From CAWBCI01 sp963787195 (lineage in GTDB: Bacteria; Bacteroidota; Bacteroidia; Bacteroidales; JAGOPY01), in assembly GCA_963787195.1 (NCBI GenBank), contig CAWBCI010000019.1, positions 124,001-188,000 of the forward strand: 64,000 bases of DNA, given 5' to 3'. Both the position numbers and the translations under genes were made by a program. The notes under the pieces are model-generated. The model made no database searches, was not told the DNA's origin, and saw nothing but the letters and a program-made list of their open reading frames with translations. How positions within the stretch are numbered: the first letter of the stretch is position 1; each line of letters begins with the position of its first letter. Positions 18,306-28,099 of this stretch are shown one piece after another.

Positions 18306-20852
18306 TCATTTAATTTTTGCTGTTTCCTTAGAGTGATCTATGCTAATTCCAAGCTCTTCGGTTTTTTCATCATAATCAACGATGATAGTGTCGCCTTCAT
18401 GGATTTTGGATTTGATAATCTCTTCCGCGAGGGGGTCTTCCAGGTATTTTTGGATAGCCCGTTTGAGCGGACGGGCACCAAACTGCGAATCCCAACCTTT
18501 GTCCACGATGAAATCTTTTGCTTTGTCAGTAATACTTAGTGAATAGCTCAATTCTTCAACCCGTTTAAAAAGTTGTTTAAGTTCAATATCAATGATCTTA
18601 TGGATATCTTCAATATCCAGGGAATTAAAAATTACAACATCATCAATACGGTTAAGAAATTCGGGGGCGAAGGTCTTTTTCAGTGCATTTTCGATAACTC
18701 CTTTAGCAAAGGTCGATTTGGAAGCTTTTTTAGCCCCGGTTGTAAAACCGACCCCTTCTCCGAAATCTTTCAGCTGCCTGGACCCGATATTGGATGTCAT
18801 AATGATGATAGTATTCTTAAAGTCGACTCTTCGTCCGAGACTATCGGTCAGCACTCCGTCATCCAGAACCTGGAGAAGGAGGTGAAAAACATCGGGATGG
18901 GCTTTCTCTATCTCATCAAGCAACACTATAGAGTATGGCTTCCGGCGTACTTTTTCAGTCAATTGTCCGCCTTCTTCATAACCTACATAGCCCGGAGGTG
19001 CACCTACCAGCCGTGATACTGCGAATTTCTCCATATATTCACTCATATCCACTCTGATGAGTGTATCTTCTGAGTCGAAGAGGTATTTTGCCAGGACTTT
19101 AGCCATGTGGGTTTTTCCAACCCCCGTAGGGCCAAGGAAAATAAAAGATCCTATAGGTTTCCGCGGATCTTTGAGACCGGCCCGGTTTCTCCGGATTGCC
19201 TTGGTCACCTTTTTAATAGCATCCTGTTGTCCGATAACCGAATCAGCCAGTTCCTCTTCCATGTAAACCAGGCGATCGCCTTCATTTTTTGCGATTCTTT
19301 GCATAGGGATACCTGTCATCATGGCAACCACTTCGGCCACATTTTCTTCTGTGACCAATTCCCGGTTTATCTTGGATTCTTCGTCCCATTTCTTTTTAGC
19401 TCCGGCCAGTGAATCCTGCAATTTTCTTTCAACGTCACGGTACTCAGCCGCTTCCTCGAATTTCTGGCTATTGATAGCCTTGGTTTTCTTTTGTTTGATT
19501 TCCTCGATGCGGTTTTCAATATCAATTATTTCAGCAGGGACCCTGATATTTTTGATATGAACTCTTGCACCGGCTTCATCCAGCGCATCGATAGCCTTAT
19601 CCGGTAGATAGCGGTCGGTGATATAACGATTTGTCAGATAGACACAAGCTTCTATAGCTTCGTCGTCATATTTGACAAGGTGATGATCTTCATATTTTTC
19701 CTTGATATTCTGCAATATCTGGATCGTTTCCTCAGGGGTAGTCGGATCTATCAGAACTTTCTGGAACCTTCTTTCGAGGGCCCCGTCTTTCTCGATATAC
19801 TGCCGGTATTCATCCAGGGTTGTGGCCCCTATGCATTGAATATCGCCCCTTGCCAGGGCTGGCTTGAACATATTGGATGCATCCAGCGATCCGGAAGCAT
19901 TCCCTGCCCCCACAATAGTGTGGATCTCATCTATAAATAAGATGATATCGGGATTTTTCTCCAGTTCATTCAAAACTGCTTTCATTCTTTCTTCGAACTG
20001 CCCGCGATATTTAGTCCCTGCCACCAGGGAGGCAAGGTCGAGAGTAACAATTCGCTTATCGAATAATGCCCTCGAGACTTTGCGTTTCACGATACGATCA
20101 GCCAGTCCTTCAGCGATGGCAGATTTGCCTACGCCGGGTTCTCCGATGAGTATAGGATTGTTTTTCTTCCTGCGGCTAAGTATCTGTGCAATTCTTTCCA
20201 GTTCTTTTTCCCGCCCAACAATTGGATCAAGGCGGCCTTCTTCGGCAGCTTTCGTAATATCGCGGCCAAAGTTATCCAATACCGGGGTTTTGGATTTGCT
20301 CTCAGCCGGTCTGCGGGATGCATTACCATAAGATCTGGGGCCCTCATCCGGATCATCCTCTGATGGATCACCGGCCAGGTCATCTTTGGGAAAACTTCTT
20401 TCCCCTGCTTCTTTTTTCTTGAGGATATTTTTCAATTCCTCTTTGACAGTATCATAGTCTAAACCGTTCTTTTCAAAGTATTTGGTCACAATATTGTCCT
20501 CGTCTTTAAGAATGGAAAGCAATAAATGTTCCGTTCCTATCAACTCACTGTTAAAAAGTTTTGCTTCCAGGTAAGTGATCTTTAAGGCGCGCTCTGCTTG
20601 CCTTACAAGCGGAAGATTGTCGATTTTCCGGCCGGGTTCGCCCCGATGTGCCACCGATTTTTCGATTGTTTTTCGTATTTCATTGACATCCAGGCCGAAG
20701 TACATCATAATCTGAACTGCCAGTCCTTCTCCTTCACGAATGATCCCCAGTAATAAATGCTCCAGTCCTATATAATCATTTCCAAGACGAAGCGCTTCCT
20801 CACGGCTGTATGTCAGAACGTCCTTTACTCTTTGTGAAAATCTTGCTTCCAT
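18306..20852 (-). CDS. clpC: ATP-dependent Clp protease ATP-binding subunit ClpC
   Basis: Hexameric AAA+ unfoldase feeding ClpP. The 848 residues show two N-terminal Clp repeats (SQRVKDVLTYSREEA at 6-20, then GTEHLLLSIL near 106-115), a charged linker ~145-185 and AAA1 with Walker A GEPGVGKS (237-244). A UVR-type coiled middle segment follows (QKFEEAAEYRDVERKL), then AAA2 with GPTGVGKTH and VLLDEIEKAHPDVF. The UVR middle region and two N repeats identify ClpC rather than ClpA/ClpB. No clpP, mcsB or ctsR neighbour is present. Promoter at 20882-20908, terminator at 18253-18283. Confidence 0.95.
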   Translation of the reverse strand: MEARFSQRVKDVLTYSREEALRLGNDYIGLEHLLLGIIREGEGLAVQIMMYFGLDVNEIRKTIEKSVAHRGEPGRKIDNLPLVRQAERALKITYLEAKLFNSELIGTEHLLLSILKDEDNIVTKYFEKNGLDYDTVKEELKNILKKKEAGERSFPKDDLAGDPSEDDPDEGPRSYGNASRRPAESKSKTPVLDNFGRDITKAAEEGRLDPIVGREKELERIAQILSRRKKNNPILIGEPGVGKSAIAEGLADRIVKRKVSRALFDKRIVTLDLASLVAGTKYRGQFEERMKAVLNELEKNPDIILFIDEIHTIVGAGNASGSLDASNMFKPALARGDIQCIGATTLDEYRQYIEKDGALERRFQKVLIDPTTPEETIQILQNIKEKYEDHHLVKYDDEAIEACVYLTNRYITDRYLPDKAIDALDEAGARVHIKNIRVPAEIIDIENRIEEIKQKKTKAINSQKFEEAAEYRDVERKLQDSLAGAKKKWDEESKINRELVTEENVAEVVAMMTGIPMQRIAKNEGDRLVYMEEELADSVIGQQDAIKKVTKAIRRNRAGLKDPRKPIGSFIFLGPTGVGKTHMAKVLAKYLFDSEDTLIRVDMSEYMEKFAVSRLVGAPPGYVGYEEGGQLTEKVRRKPYSIVLLDEIEKAHPDVFHLLLQVLDDGVLTDSLGRRVDFKNTIIIMTSNIGSRQLKDFGEGVGFTTGAKKASKSTFAKGVIENALKKTFAPEFLNRIDDVVIFNSLDIEDIHKIIDIELKQLFKRVEELSYSLSITDKAKDFIVDKGWDSQFGARPLKRAIQKYLEDPLAEEIIKSKIHEGDTIIVDYDEKTEELGISIDHSKETAKIK

Positions 20853-20881
20853 TAATTGTTTTATAATTCTGAATATTCGTA

Positions 20882-20908
20882 CAAAATTAGCTAAAAAAAT
20901 AACTTCAA
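20882..20908 (-). promoter_or_regulatory. Promoter of clpC
   Basis: On the minus strand, TTGAAG (20908-20903) and TAATTTTG (20889-20882) fit the -33/-7 Bacteroidota pattern, about 30 bases before the ATG. Confidence 0.6.
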
Positions 20909-21176
20909 CTCAACAATCAAATTATGTGCCTTTTTTTAAGTGTCATGCGCAAAAGTCTGATATAGAAAATAAAGCACCGTTTGCTTAATGATTACAACAT
21001 ATTTGGGCATAAGAGTTTGTGAATATTTATCCGATCAGCTCATATTGATGATTTTCATTCTTAACAAAGCTAAGCATGCAGGGCTATTAAATTAGGAAAA
21101 CACCAACTGATTTTTAAACAACACAATGTTAGTAATAAATACCTCTGTTAATAGGATCTAAATCATAAAAAAATGC

Positions 21177-21184
21177 TACCTTCG
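21177..21184 (+). promoter_or_regulatory. Probable -7 box of gyrA
   Basis: TACCTTCG differs from TAnnTTTG at one position and lies 53 bases before the gyrA ATG. Confidence 0.45.
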
Positions 21185-21237
21185 CAAAGGAATGTATCAA
21201 ACTTAATTTACTGATTTAAAGACTTTTAATATTCAAG

Positions 21238-23796
21238 ATGGAACAAGGAGAAGAGAAAATCATCAAGGTTAATATAGAATCCCAGATGAAGTCGGCCTAT
21301 ATCGACTATTCCATGTCGGTAATAGTGTCAAGAGCCTTACCGGACGTAAGGGACGGATTGAAACCTGTGCATCGCCGTGTATTATTCGGAATGCTGGATC
21401 TGGGAGTTCTTTCCAATAAGCCTTATAAGAAATCGGCCAGGATAGTAGGAGAGGTGCTTGGTAAGTACCATCCGCACGGAGATACTTCGGTTTATGATGC
21501 CATGGTCAGGATGGCCCAGGAATGGTCATTGAGATATCCGCTTGTTGACGGACAGGGGAACTTCGGATCAATCGACGGGGATAGTCCGGCTGCTATGCGG
21601 TACACCGAGGCCAGGCTCAGAAAAGTGGCAGAGGAAATGCTGGAAGATATTAACAAGAATACTGTTGATTTCCAGTTGAATTTTGATGATACGCTTGAAG
21701 AACCGACGGTCCTTCCCGGCAAGATCCCGAATCTCCTGGTCAACGGGGCATCAGGAATTGCTGTTGGGATGGCTACCAATATGCCTCCCCACAACCTATC
21801 GGAAGTGGTTGATGGTATCATAGCCTATATTGATAACCGTGAAATCACTATTCCGGAGCTGATGAAATTTATTAAAGGCCCGGACTTTCCAACAGCAGGA
21901 ATCATTTATGGCTACGAAGGTGTTAAAGAAGCTTTTGAAACCGGACGGGGCAGGATAGTACTGCGGGGAGAAGCCAAAATTGAGCCGACAGAAACCGGAA
22001 GGGACCGGATCATCATATCTTCCATACCTTATCAGGTGAATAAGGCTGACATGATCAAGCGGACGGCCGAACTGATCGGTGAAAAAAAGATAGAAGGTAT
22101 CAGCGACATACGTGATGAATCGGACCGGAAGGGGATGCGGATCGTATATGAGCTGAAAAAGGATGCCATCTCCAATGTCGTGCTGAATAAACTGTATCAG
22201 TTGACTGCCCTGCAGACAGCTTTTAATGTGAATAATGTGGCCCTGGTCCATGGGAAACCCAGGACACTGAACCTGAAGGACCTCATCGTTTATTACGTGG
22301 AACACCGGCATGAAGTAGTAATCCGCAGGACCCAATACGATTTGGATCAGGCCGAAAAAAGGGCCCATATCCTGGAGGGATTGCTGATCGCTCTGGACCA
22401 TCTGGATGAGGTGATTGCTCTGATCCGGGCATCGCAGACGCCGGATGAAGCCAGGGAAGGCCTTATGACGAGCTTCGAACTGAGTGAGGTGCAGGCCAAG
22501 GCTATTTTGGAAATGCGTCTGCAAAGGCTTACCGGCCTTGAGCGCGACAAGATCAAAGAAGAATATGCCGAATTGTTAAAGCAAATAGAATATCACCGTA
22601 GTGTACTTGCCGATGAATCCCTGAGAATGCAAATTATTAAAGATGAATTGATTGAAATCAAGGCTAAATACGGGGACGAACCTAAAACCGATATTGAATA
22701 CACGGGGGCTGATTTCCGGATAGAGGATACCATTCCGGATGAAGATGTGGTCATCACTATTTCCCATCTCGGATATGTCAAAAGGACAGCCCTTGTTGAA
22801 TACCGCCGGCAGAACAGGGGAGGGCGCGGTGCAAAAGGAAGCGACCTGAGAGGAGAGGATTTCCTGGAACATCTTTTTGTTGCGACCAACCATAATTATA
22901 TCCTGTTTTTTACCGAGAAAGGTAAATGTTTCTGGCTGCGTGCTTTTGAAATCCCGGAAGGAGCAAAGACCACCAAGGGCAGGGCCATACAAAACCTGAT
23001 AAACATTGAACCGGATGATAAACTGAGGGCCTATATCAACATTAAAAACCTGAATGATCCGGAATATGTTAAAAATAACTTTATCATCCTCTGCACTACA
23101 AAAGGCACAGTAAAGAAAACTTCCCTGGAAGCTTTTTCCAGGCCACGTCAGAACGGTATTATTGCCATCAATGTGAATGAAGGGGACCACTTGCTGGAAG
23201 CCCGGCTTACCAACGGACAAAATGAAGTTATCATGGCATTGAGGAGCGGGCGCGCCGTGAGGTTTAACGAAAAGAACGTGAGACCTATGGGGAGGACTGC
23301 TTCCGGAGTAAGGGGGATTAGGCTTGGCAGCCCTAAGGATGAAGTAATAGGCATGATATGCCTTGAAGATGACCAGTATGATGTATTGGTCGTGTCAGAG
23401 AATGGTTACGGGAAGCGCTCCAAGCTGGAGGATTACCGGATTACCAACCGTGGAGCAAAAGGGGTGAAAACGCTCAACATAACTCCAAAGACCGGGGATC
23501 TGATCGCAATAAAAGGCGTGAAAGATACCGACGACCTTATCATCATCAATAAATCAGGTTTGCTTATCCGGCTGGGAGTTGCGAATTTGAGGGTGATGGG
23601 CAGGGCTACCCAGGGTGTGCGGCTCATCAACCTGAGGGATGAAGATGCCATTGCATCCGTTGCCAAAGTGGAAATGGAAGTTGAAATGGAACTCGATGAA
23701 GATGCAGAAATTGAAGACATTGCAACTGATAATGAGGATACTACTTCAGAAAATGAAGAAAATTCTGAAAATGGCAAAGATATTGTTACAGAATAA
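21238..23796 (+). CDS. gyrA: DNA gyrase subunit A
   Basis: Breakage-reunion subunit of gyrase. The 852 residues start with the conserved SAYIDYSMSVIVSRALPDVR region. Catalytic Tyr122 sits in AAMRYTEARL, matching E. coli numbering exactly. The quinolone-determining region reads HPHGDTSVYDAMVRMAQ, with Thr83 and Asp87; Thr at 83 is natural in several lineages and is not by itself evidence of resistance. The C-terminal beta-pinwheel carries a GyrA box variant QNRGGRG (525-531), which supports gyrase rather than topoisomerase IV. The last ~50 residues are a very acidic Glu/Asp tail. gyrB is not adjacent, as is usual in this phylum. Confidence 0.95.
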   Translation: MEQGEEKIIKVNIESQMKSAYIDYSMSVIVSRALPDVRDGLKPVHRRVLFGMLDLGVLSNKPYKKSARIVGEVLGKYHPHGDTSVYDAMVRMAQEWSLRYPLVDGQGNFGSIDGDSPAAMRYTEARLRKVAEEMLEDINKNTVDFQLNFDDTLEEPTVLPGKIPNLLVNGASGIAVGMATNMPPHNLSEVVDGIIAYIDNREITIPELMKFIKGPDFPTAGIIYGYEGVKEAFETGRGRIVLRGEAKIEPTETGRDRIIISSIPYQVNKADMIKRTAELIGEKKIEGISDIRDESDRKGMRIVYELKKDAISNVVLNKLYQLTALQTAFNVNNVALVHGKPRTLNLKDLIVYYVEHRHEVVIRRTQYDLDQAEKRAHILEGLLIALDHLDEVIALIRASQTPDEAREGLMTSFELSEVQAKAILEMRLQRLTGLERDKIKEEYAELLKQIEYHRSVLADESLRMQIIKDELIEIKAKYGDEPKTDIEYTGADFRIEDTIPDEDVVITISHLGYVKRTALVEYRRQNRGGRGAKGSDLRGEDFLEHLFVATNHNYILFFTEKGKCFWLRAFEIPEGAKTTKGRAIQNLINIEPDDKLRAYINIKNLNDPEYVKNNFIILCTTKGTVKKTSLEAFSRPRQNGIIAINVNEGDHLLEARLTNGQNEVIMALRSGRAVRFNEKNVRPMGRTASGVRGIRLGSPKDEVIGMICLEDDQYDVLVVSENGYGKRSKLEDYRITNRGAKGVKTLNITPKTGDLIAIKGVKDTDDLIIINKSGLLIRLGVANLRVMGRATQGVRLINLRDEDAIASVAKVEMEVEMELDEDAEIEDIATDNEDTTSENEENSENGKDIVTE

Positions 23797-23806
23797 TCGA
23801 AAGTAT

Positions 23807-23814
23807 TATATTTG
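23807..23814 (+). promoter_or_regulatory. -7 box upstream of the TPR protein
   Basis: TATATTTG matches the consensus, 38-44 bases before the candidate ATGs of the next gene. Confidence 0.45.
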
Positions 23815-23851
23815 TTATATAATTAACAAGGTTATAAACTAATCAATGACT

Positions 23852-24994
23852 ATGAAAAGAATTGCATTAACGCTGATGATTGTCATGACAGCTATGATCG
23901 GATTTGGCCAAAACAGCAAAAGGACCAGCGCTTATAATTATCACCGGTTCGGCCAACTGGATAAGGCTAAAGAAGCGATCGATGAAGCCGCAAAGAATGA
24001 AAAGACGATAGGGGATGCTAAAACCTGGTTTTACCGGGGAAATATCTATCTGGATATTGCGAATTCCAAAGATGAGAAATATAAGGACTTGGACAGCAAT
24101 GCCTTGCAGGTAGCCCTGAATTCTTATGAAAAGGCAACGCAGCTGGATGAAAAGGGAGATTTTAAAAGTGAAATACTTCCCAGGATGATGGCCCTTGCTG
24201 AATCCTTTTATAATGAGGGCGTTACATCCTATAATAAATCAAAATTCAAATCAGCCGCCCTGGACTTCGAAAAAGCTTATGATATAAATGCAAGTGTCGG
24301 CAAAAATGATACAACCGCATTGTATAATGCAGCCGTAGCAGCGAATATCGGGAAGGAAGATACCCTCGCACAAAGGCTTTACAATAAGGTCCTGGCCATG
24401 AACTATCAAAAAGCTGATATTTATAATAGCTTGTCGGAAATATATAAAAAAGAAGGCGACACCACCAAAGCACTGACTACCATTGAGAAAGGACGGCAGT
24501 TATTTCCAGATGACTTTAACCTCTTGATATCAGAAACTAATATCTACCTTTCAACCAATGAAAAGGAGAAGGCTATGAAGAACCTGGAACAGGCATCGGA
24601 GCAGGATAAAACCAATCCGACTATTTTCTTCGCTGTCGGTACTATTTATGACCAGATGGGTGACACAATCAAAGCAATTAATGCCTATAAAAAAGCCATT
24701 GATCTGAAGCCCGATTATTTCGAAGCGAATTATAACCTTGGGGCCTTATACGTAAACACAGCAGCGGACCTGATCAGTAAAGCCAATGACTTGCCACTGA
24801 ACGCTACCAAGGAATATAACATTCTAAAAAAGAAGGCAGATGAGAACCTGGCTAATTCCTTGCCGTATCTGGAGAAAGCCCAGGAATTGCATCCTGAAGA
24901 TACCAATACGCTGGTTTCTTTAAAAGAAATCTATACCAGGCTGGGAATGCTTGATAAACTTAAAGCAGTGAACGAAAAGCTGGGAAGTAAGTAA
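23852..24994 (+). CDS. Secreted tetratricopeptide-repeat protein
   Basis: Starts at ATG 23852 (MKRIALTLMIVMTAMIGFGQ, a clean signal peptide); an ATG at 23846 adds two residues. The mature part is about eight TPR-like helical pairs, for example AWLYRGN-like AKTWFYRGNIYLDIA, NPTIFFAVGTIYDQMGDTIK and AINAYKKAIDLKPDYFEANYN. It is probably a periplasmic or outer-membrane-associated scaffold; TPR proteins after gyrA are common in this phylum. No lipobox, no catalytic domain. Terminated at 25022-25052. Confidence 0.87.
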   Translation: MKRIALTLMIVMTAMIGFGQNSKRTSAYNYHRFGQLDKAKEAIDEAAKNEKTIGDAKTWFYRGNIYLDIANSKDEKYKDLDSNALQVALNSYEKATQLDEKGDFKSEILPRMMALAESFYNEGVTSYNKSKFKSAALDFEKAYDINASVGKNDTTALYNAAVAANIGKEDTLAQRLYNKVLAMNYQKADIYNSLSEIYKKEGDTTKALTTIEKGRQLFPDDFNLLISETNIYLSTNEKEKAMKNLEQASEQDKTNPTIFFAVGTIYDQMGDTIKAINAYKKAIDLKPDYFEANYNLGALYVNTAADLISKANDLPLNATKEYNILKKKADENLANSLPYLEKAQELHPEDTNTLVSLKEIYTRLGMLDKLKAVNEKLGSK

Positions 24995-25021
24995 TTTTTT
25001 ACTTCCTTAAAAAAATAAAAG

Positions 25022-25052
25022 AAAGACATCCTTATTGGGTGTCTTTTTTTTT
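25022..25052 (+). terminator. Terminator of the TPR protein gene
   Basis: Stem AAAGACATCC (25022-25031) with GGGTGTCTTT (25037-25046), a 5-nt loop and nine or more T residues. Confidence 0.85.
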
Positions 25053-25231
25053 ATCAGATATTGGATGATGGATATTTGTTATTTGTTTCGAAAAGGGCAG
25101 GTATTTTCAGGGACACAATTATATATTAATATTCTGGACAGGTGATAAGCACTTCTTAGTCAATATATTCCTATTTAACATAATATTAATTATAGGACAT
25201 ATTATTATAGATGTTTTTAGATACTGCTTCC

Positions 25232-25255
25232 AACGAAAGGCTGCAGCCCCTTGTT
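25232..25255. repeat. Degenerate copy of the 24-bp CTGCAG-centred palindrome
   Basis: Right half GCTGCAGCCCCTTGTT (25240-25255) is identical to the perfect palindrome at 27940-27963; the left half differs at three positions. A further partial copy, GCTGCAGCCACTTGTT, follows at about 25279-25294. Confidence 0.7.
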
Positions 25256-25401
25256 GGGATACGTTGGATGACATTCGTGCTGCAGCCACTTGTTTGAGCC
25301 ATTCTTCATCAGAAATTAAAAGCATATCCAAACCTTTCTACAATATCAATTGTTTCATCTTTTAGGAAAATTTATATTTAGAAATCTTCAAGCATTTATT
25401 A

Positions 25402-26674
25402 ATGGTTTTAGGAATAATAAAAATATTCGGGAAATTTTTAAAAAAAATTGTTCTGATATTTTTTCTTACGCCTCTCTTTATAAATGGTCAACAAATTAGT
25501 AAAGCGGATAAGCGGTCACCAGATTACCTTCCTGATCAACAAAATGACTCAACTACAAAGCCCAAAGGCATTCTGAATATCTTAAATACCAAGGGCATTG
25601 ATTTCGGCCTCAATGCCGCATTGGAAGGCTATTATAATTTTGAAGGTGGAATCAGTATCGGTAATGCATTTGCTTCCACATTGGACGCCAATATGAGTAT
25701 AGATCTTCAGAAATTACTGAATTTACGCGGTGGAATGTTTTATGCCGACCTGGAGGATCACCGGGGTGATAATCCTTCAAATACCCTGCTTGGAGATGCC
25801 CAGGTTTTTGACAAACATAATTCCGCTCCCTTTTTTCAAATGCTGGAATTATGGTATCAGCAAAAGTTCTTCAGGGATAAACTTCGTATCAAAATAGGGA
25901 AAGTTGATGCCAACTCGGAATACAGTGTGATCGATAATGGGCTGGAATTCATCAACAGCACAACACAAGTCTCCCCTACATTTTTTGTATTTCCAACCTT
26001 TCCCGATCCCATGCCCGGCATCAATTTATTTTTCACGCCGGATGAATTGTTTTACACCAGTTTCGCTGTCTTTGATGCCAATCAGGGCGCACATTTCCTG
26101 GAGTTTTACGGGAAGCCTTCATTAGCTCAGCCCACTACTGACGGCATTTTGCTCATCAGTGAATCGGGACTTACATGGAATAAACTGCCCTTTACTAGGA
26201 AGGGATGGCAATCTAAAACTAGGCCTGTGGAAACATACGGGGACTTTTGCAAAATTTAATGGAAGCACTCAGCAAGGCGCCGGAGGCCTTTATCTGATTT
26301 TTGACCAGACCCTGTGGGAACCAGCCTCCAAAGAGGATGAAAATCGCGGTTTAAGCATTTTTCTGGAGTATGCCTTAACGGAATCGGGCCTTAGCCCTAT
26401 TGATATGAATTATGGTGGGGGAATTTTATGGAATGGACCATGTAAAAAACGGTCCGATGATGCAGCCGGCCTGAGTGTTCAAAATGCCCGTCTGAGTTCC
26501 GGCCAGGATCTTCCCATAGATTACGAATTAAATATTGAGGCCTTTTATAAGTTACAAATTATTCATTGGCTGGATATAAAGCCTGATCTGCAATACATCG
26601 TAAACCCTGGTGGTCAATACCCCGATGCATTCGTGGGGACTCTGGCTCTTAATTTCAATTTTAATTCTAATTAA
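25402..26674 (+). CDS. OprB-family carbohydrate-selective porin (frameshifted)
   Basis: Outer-membrane beta-barrel of the OprB type. A signal peptide (KKIVLIFFLTPLFINGQQ) precedes about 390 residues of alternating strands, with GIDFGLNAALEGYYNFEGG near the start and family-typical NRGLSIFLEYALTESGLSPI and DYELNIEAFYKLQI late in the barrel. The frame breaks near 26203: taking one G from GGG restores RKDGNLKLGLWKHTGTF and a ~423-aa protein ending ALNFNFNS-N. It likely passes sugars or other small solutes; substrate unknown. No sugar-uptake genes are adjacent. The +1 shift is probably a sequence error. Confidence 0.82.
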
Positions 26675-26696
26675 AGAATAGCAGGCACTCTCTACC

Positions 26697-26837
26697 CTTT
26701 CATCTAACTAAAGAATTATCTGTCTGCATGTCGCTGACAGATCCCGGCCTGCGCCGGGATGACGACCTATAGGGTAATAAGGAGAAGCGGCGCGGCACAA
26801 AGTGAAAATTTCCAATGGCGTGCCGCGCCGCTTTTAC
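26697..26837. repeat. Copy A of a ~140-bp composite palindromic repeat (MITE/REP-like)
   Basis: Contains a perfect 14-bp inverted repeat AAGCGGCGCGGCAC (26785-26798) / GTGCCGCGCCGCTT (26820-26833), a second palindrome ATCCCGG/CCGGGAT (26741-26760), and an outer tract CTTTCATCTAACTAAA. Copy B at 32290-32425 carries the same parts in the same order in inverted orientation. The large hairpin followed by TTTT may also terminate the porin transcript. Confidence 0.85.
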
Positions 26838-26915
26838 TTTTGAATACCTCGATATTTAAAAAGTTAGTTCTTTTTTGCGAAGTTGAATGCCGGAAAGGGG
26901 CTCTTTACAATATTT

Positions 26916-27827
26916 TTAAAACAATACCGACACCTGGCACATACCCCTTAGCTGTGCTTTAGTCTGGCCGGCGGAAATATTGGAAACCATGGGTTCTTCT
27001 ATACTAGCCCCCAGGGCCAGCTTTTTGTAACGGATTTCAAAGCCGGCGGCGGCCAAAAGGTCATTGCCTCCCGTATCTGTTACTTTCTCATGATCCTTGT
27101 AATTGGATCCGGAATCTTCGAACAATAAACCAATATTGGGATTGATGCTAATCTGATCACCTGCATGAAAATTCCGGAATGCATATGCGGTCAGACTTAA
27201 ACGGTTGCCAAACTTATAATGATGGGAACTACCGTTAAAACGGTAGCTGGAATTGAAATTGAATCCCCAGCTCTTATATTGATATGAATAAATCAGGTTC
27301 AGCAAATAATCCACACTGCCGGTGCCAGGCTGAATACTTGCCGAACTTACCACTTCAGCAGTATCAACTGCGAACTTCCCACTAGGAACTTTCAGTCCTC
27401 CCCCTATAAATAATTGCTGGAAAACAGTTTCGGTATCCCTGCTCAAATATTTCCTGTCCAGTAATTTATAATTCCCAATTAGCGTGATATCCCCCAGTCC
27501 GCTATTATTTTTTGTCCCGTCGTCAGATTTGGATCTGTAGAAATTGTAAGGTACGAACATCATGGCCTGCCAGCGGTTCCCGATATTGGTCCCTCCTATC
27601 AACTCAGTAGTCTGGTAGAAATCGTTACTGAACTGACTGTAATCAGAATTCAGGCGGGTGTGATAGCCTTCGAAAGAATATCGCAAACCAATAAAATGCA
27701 GGTTGAATTGTGGATAAGGACCGATAAAATAATTCCCTGAATTGCAGCCGCAGAGGTTACAGGAATAAGATTCGTTTATGGAAAAAACTAAAAGTAAGAG
27801 TAAAATAATCCTTTTCATGAAATTCAA
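26916..27827 (-). CDS. Outer-membrane beta-barrel protein with N-terminal CNLCGC motif
   Basis: A 303-residue predicted outer-membrane protein of the broad transporter/phenol MetA-like beta-barrel group. A signal peptide (MKRIILLLLLVFSINESYS) is followed at once by CNLCGCNSGNYFIGPYPQFN, a CxxCxC cluster able to bind a metal or form disulfides. The rest is amphipathic strand repeats (NLIYSYQYKSWGFNFNSSYR, NPNIGLLFEDS) and ends in a beta signal, CQVSVLF, with terminal Phe. The CxxCxC plus barrel form recurs in Bacteroidota. A metal or redox function is inference. Stands between repeat copy A and the 24-bp palindrome. Confidence 0.8.
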   Translation of the reverse strand: MNFMKRIILLLLLVFSINESYSCNLCGCNSGNYFIGPYPQFNLHFIGLRYSFEGYHTRLNSDYSQFSNDFYQTTELIGGTNIGNRWQAMMFVPYNFYRSKSDDGTKNNSGLGDITLIGNYKLLDRKYLSRDTETVFQQLFIGGGLKVPSGKFAVDTAEVVSSASIQPGTGSVDYLLNLIYSYQYKSWGFNFNSSYRFNGSSHHYKFGNRLSLTAYAFRNFHAGDQISINPNIGLLFEDSGSNYKDHEKVTDTGGNDLLAAAGFEIRYKKLALGASIEEPMVSNISAGQTKAQLRGMCQVSVLF

Positions 27828-27939
27828 TATTTTGTCGTTTTATATTGTAACAACACAGCTTGCAGGAAGTTTTGACTAATTTGTGATTCTTTTAAACTTA
27901 TTCTTTTAACAATAGGCTATCCTGACAATGAGCCTTCCT

Positions 27940-27963
27940 AACAAGGGGCTGCAGCCCCTTGTT
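27940..27963. repeat. Perfect 24-bp palindrome (CTGCAG centre)
   Basis: Half-site AACAAGGGGCTG followed by its exact reverse complement. It lies in the 272-base gap between two genes. Near copies occur at 25232-25255 and ~25279-25294. Confidence 0.8.
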
Positions 27964-28049
27964 ATAGCTCACCTGATGAATCACAGCCTTATCTCAGGCT
28001 GCCCGGATGATTTGAAATCTTTTGTCATGGCAGCAATCAGGACATAAAA

Positions 28050-28077
28050 AATCCGGCCAGATTTCCCTGGCCGGATT
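28050..28077 (-). terminator. Terminator of the large T9SS protein gene
   Basis: Perfect 11-bp stem AATCCGGCCAG/CTGGCCGGATT with a 6-nt loop, followed by a T-run on the minus strand, 22 bases after the stop at 28100. Confidence 0.88.
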
Positions 28078-28099
28078 GAATAATGGCTCTTAGTTTACC

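Larger units (their letters stand above)
20853..21237. other. clpC-gyrA divergent intergenic region
   Basis: 385 AT-rich bases with no supportable gene. Both ends hold promoter-like boxes (listed separately); the centre (about 20920-21150) shows no repeat, hairpin or RNA gene that I can recognise. Confidence 0.6.
24995..25401. other. TPR gene - porin intergenic region with palindromic repeat fragments
   Basis: 407 bases. It contains the terminator at 25022-25052 and two degenerate copies of a GCTGCAGCC-centred repeat (25232-25255 and ~25278-25294); the remainder is AT-rich with no supported gene. A minus-strand ORF overlapping these repeats was rejected. Confidence 0.6.

Noticed and set aside
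21478..21500. Thr83 in the gyrA quinolone region considered a resistance mutation
   Set aside because: Thr occurs naturally at this place in several wild-type lineages; Asp87 is unchanged.
21796..22524. 242-codon minus-strand open frame inside gyrA
   Set aside because: Full-length gyrA with exact catalytic spacing lies on the other strand.
25119..25331. 70-codon minus-strand ORF in the TPR-porin gap
   Set aside because: Starts inside palindromic repeat copies and shows no family similarity or promoter.
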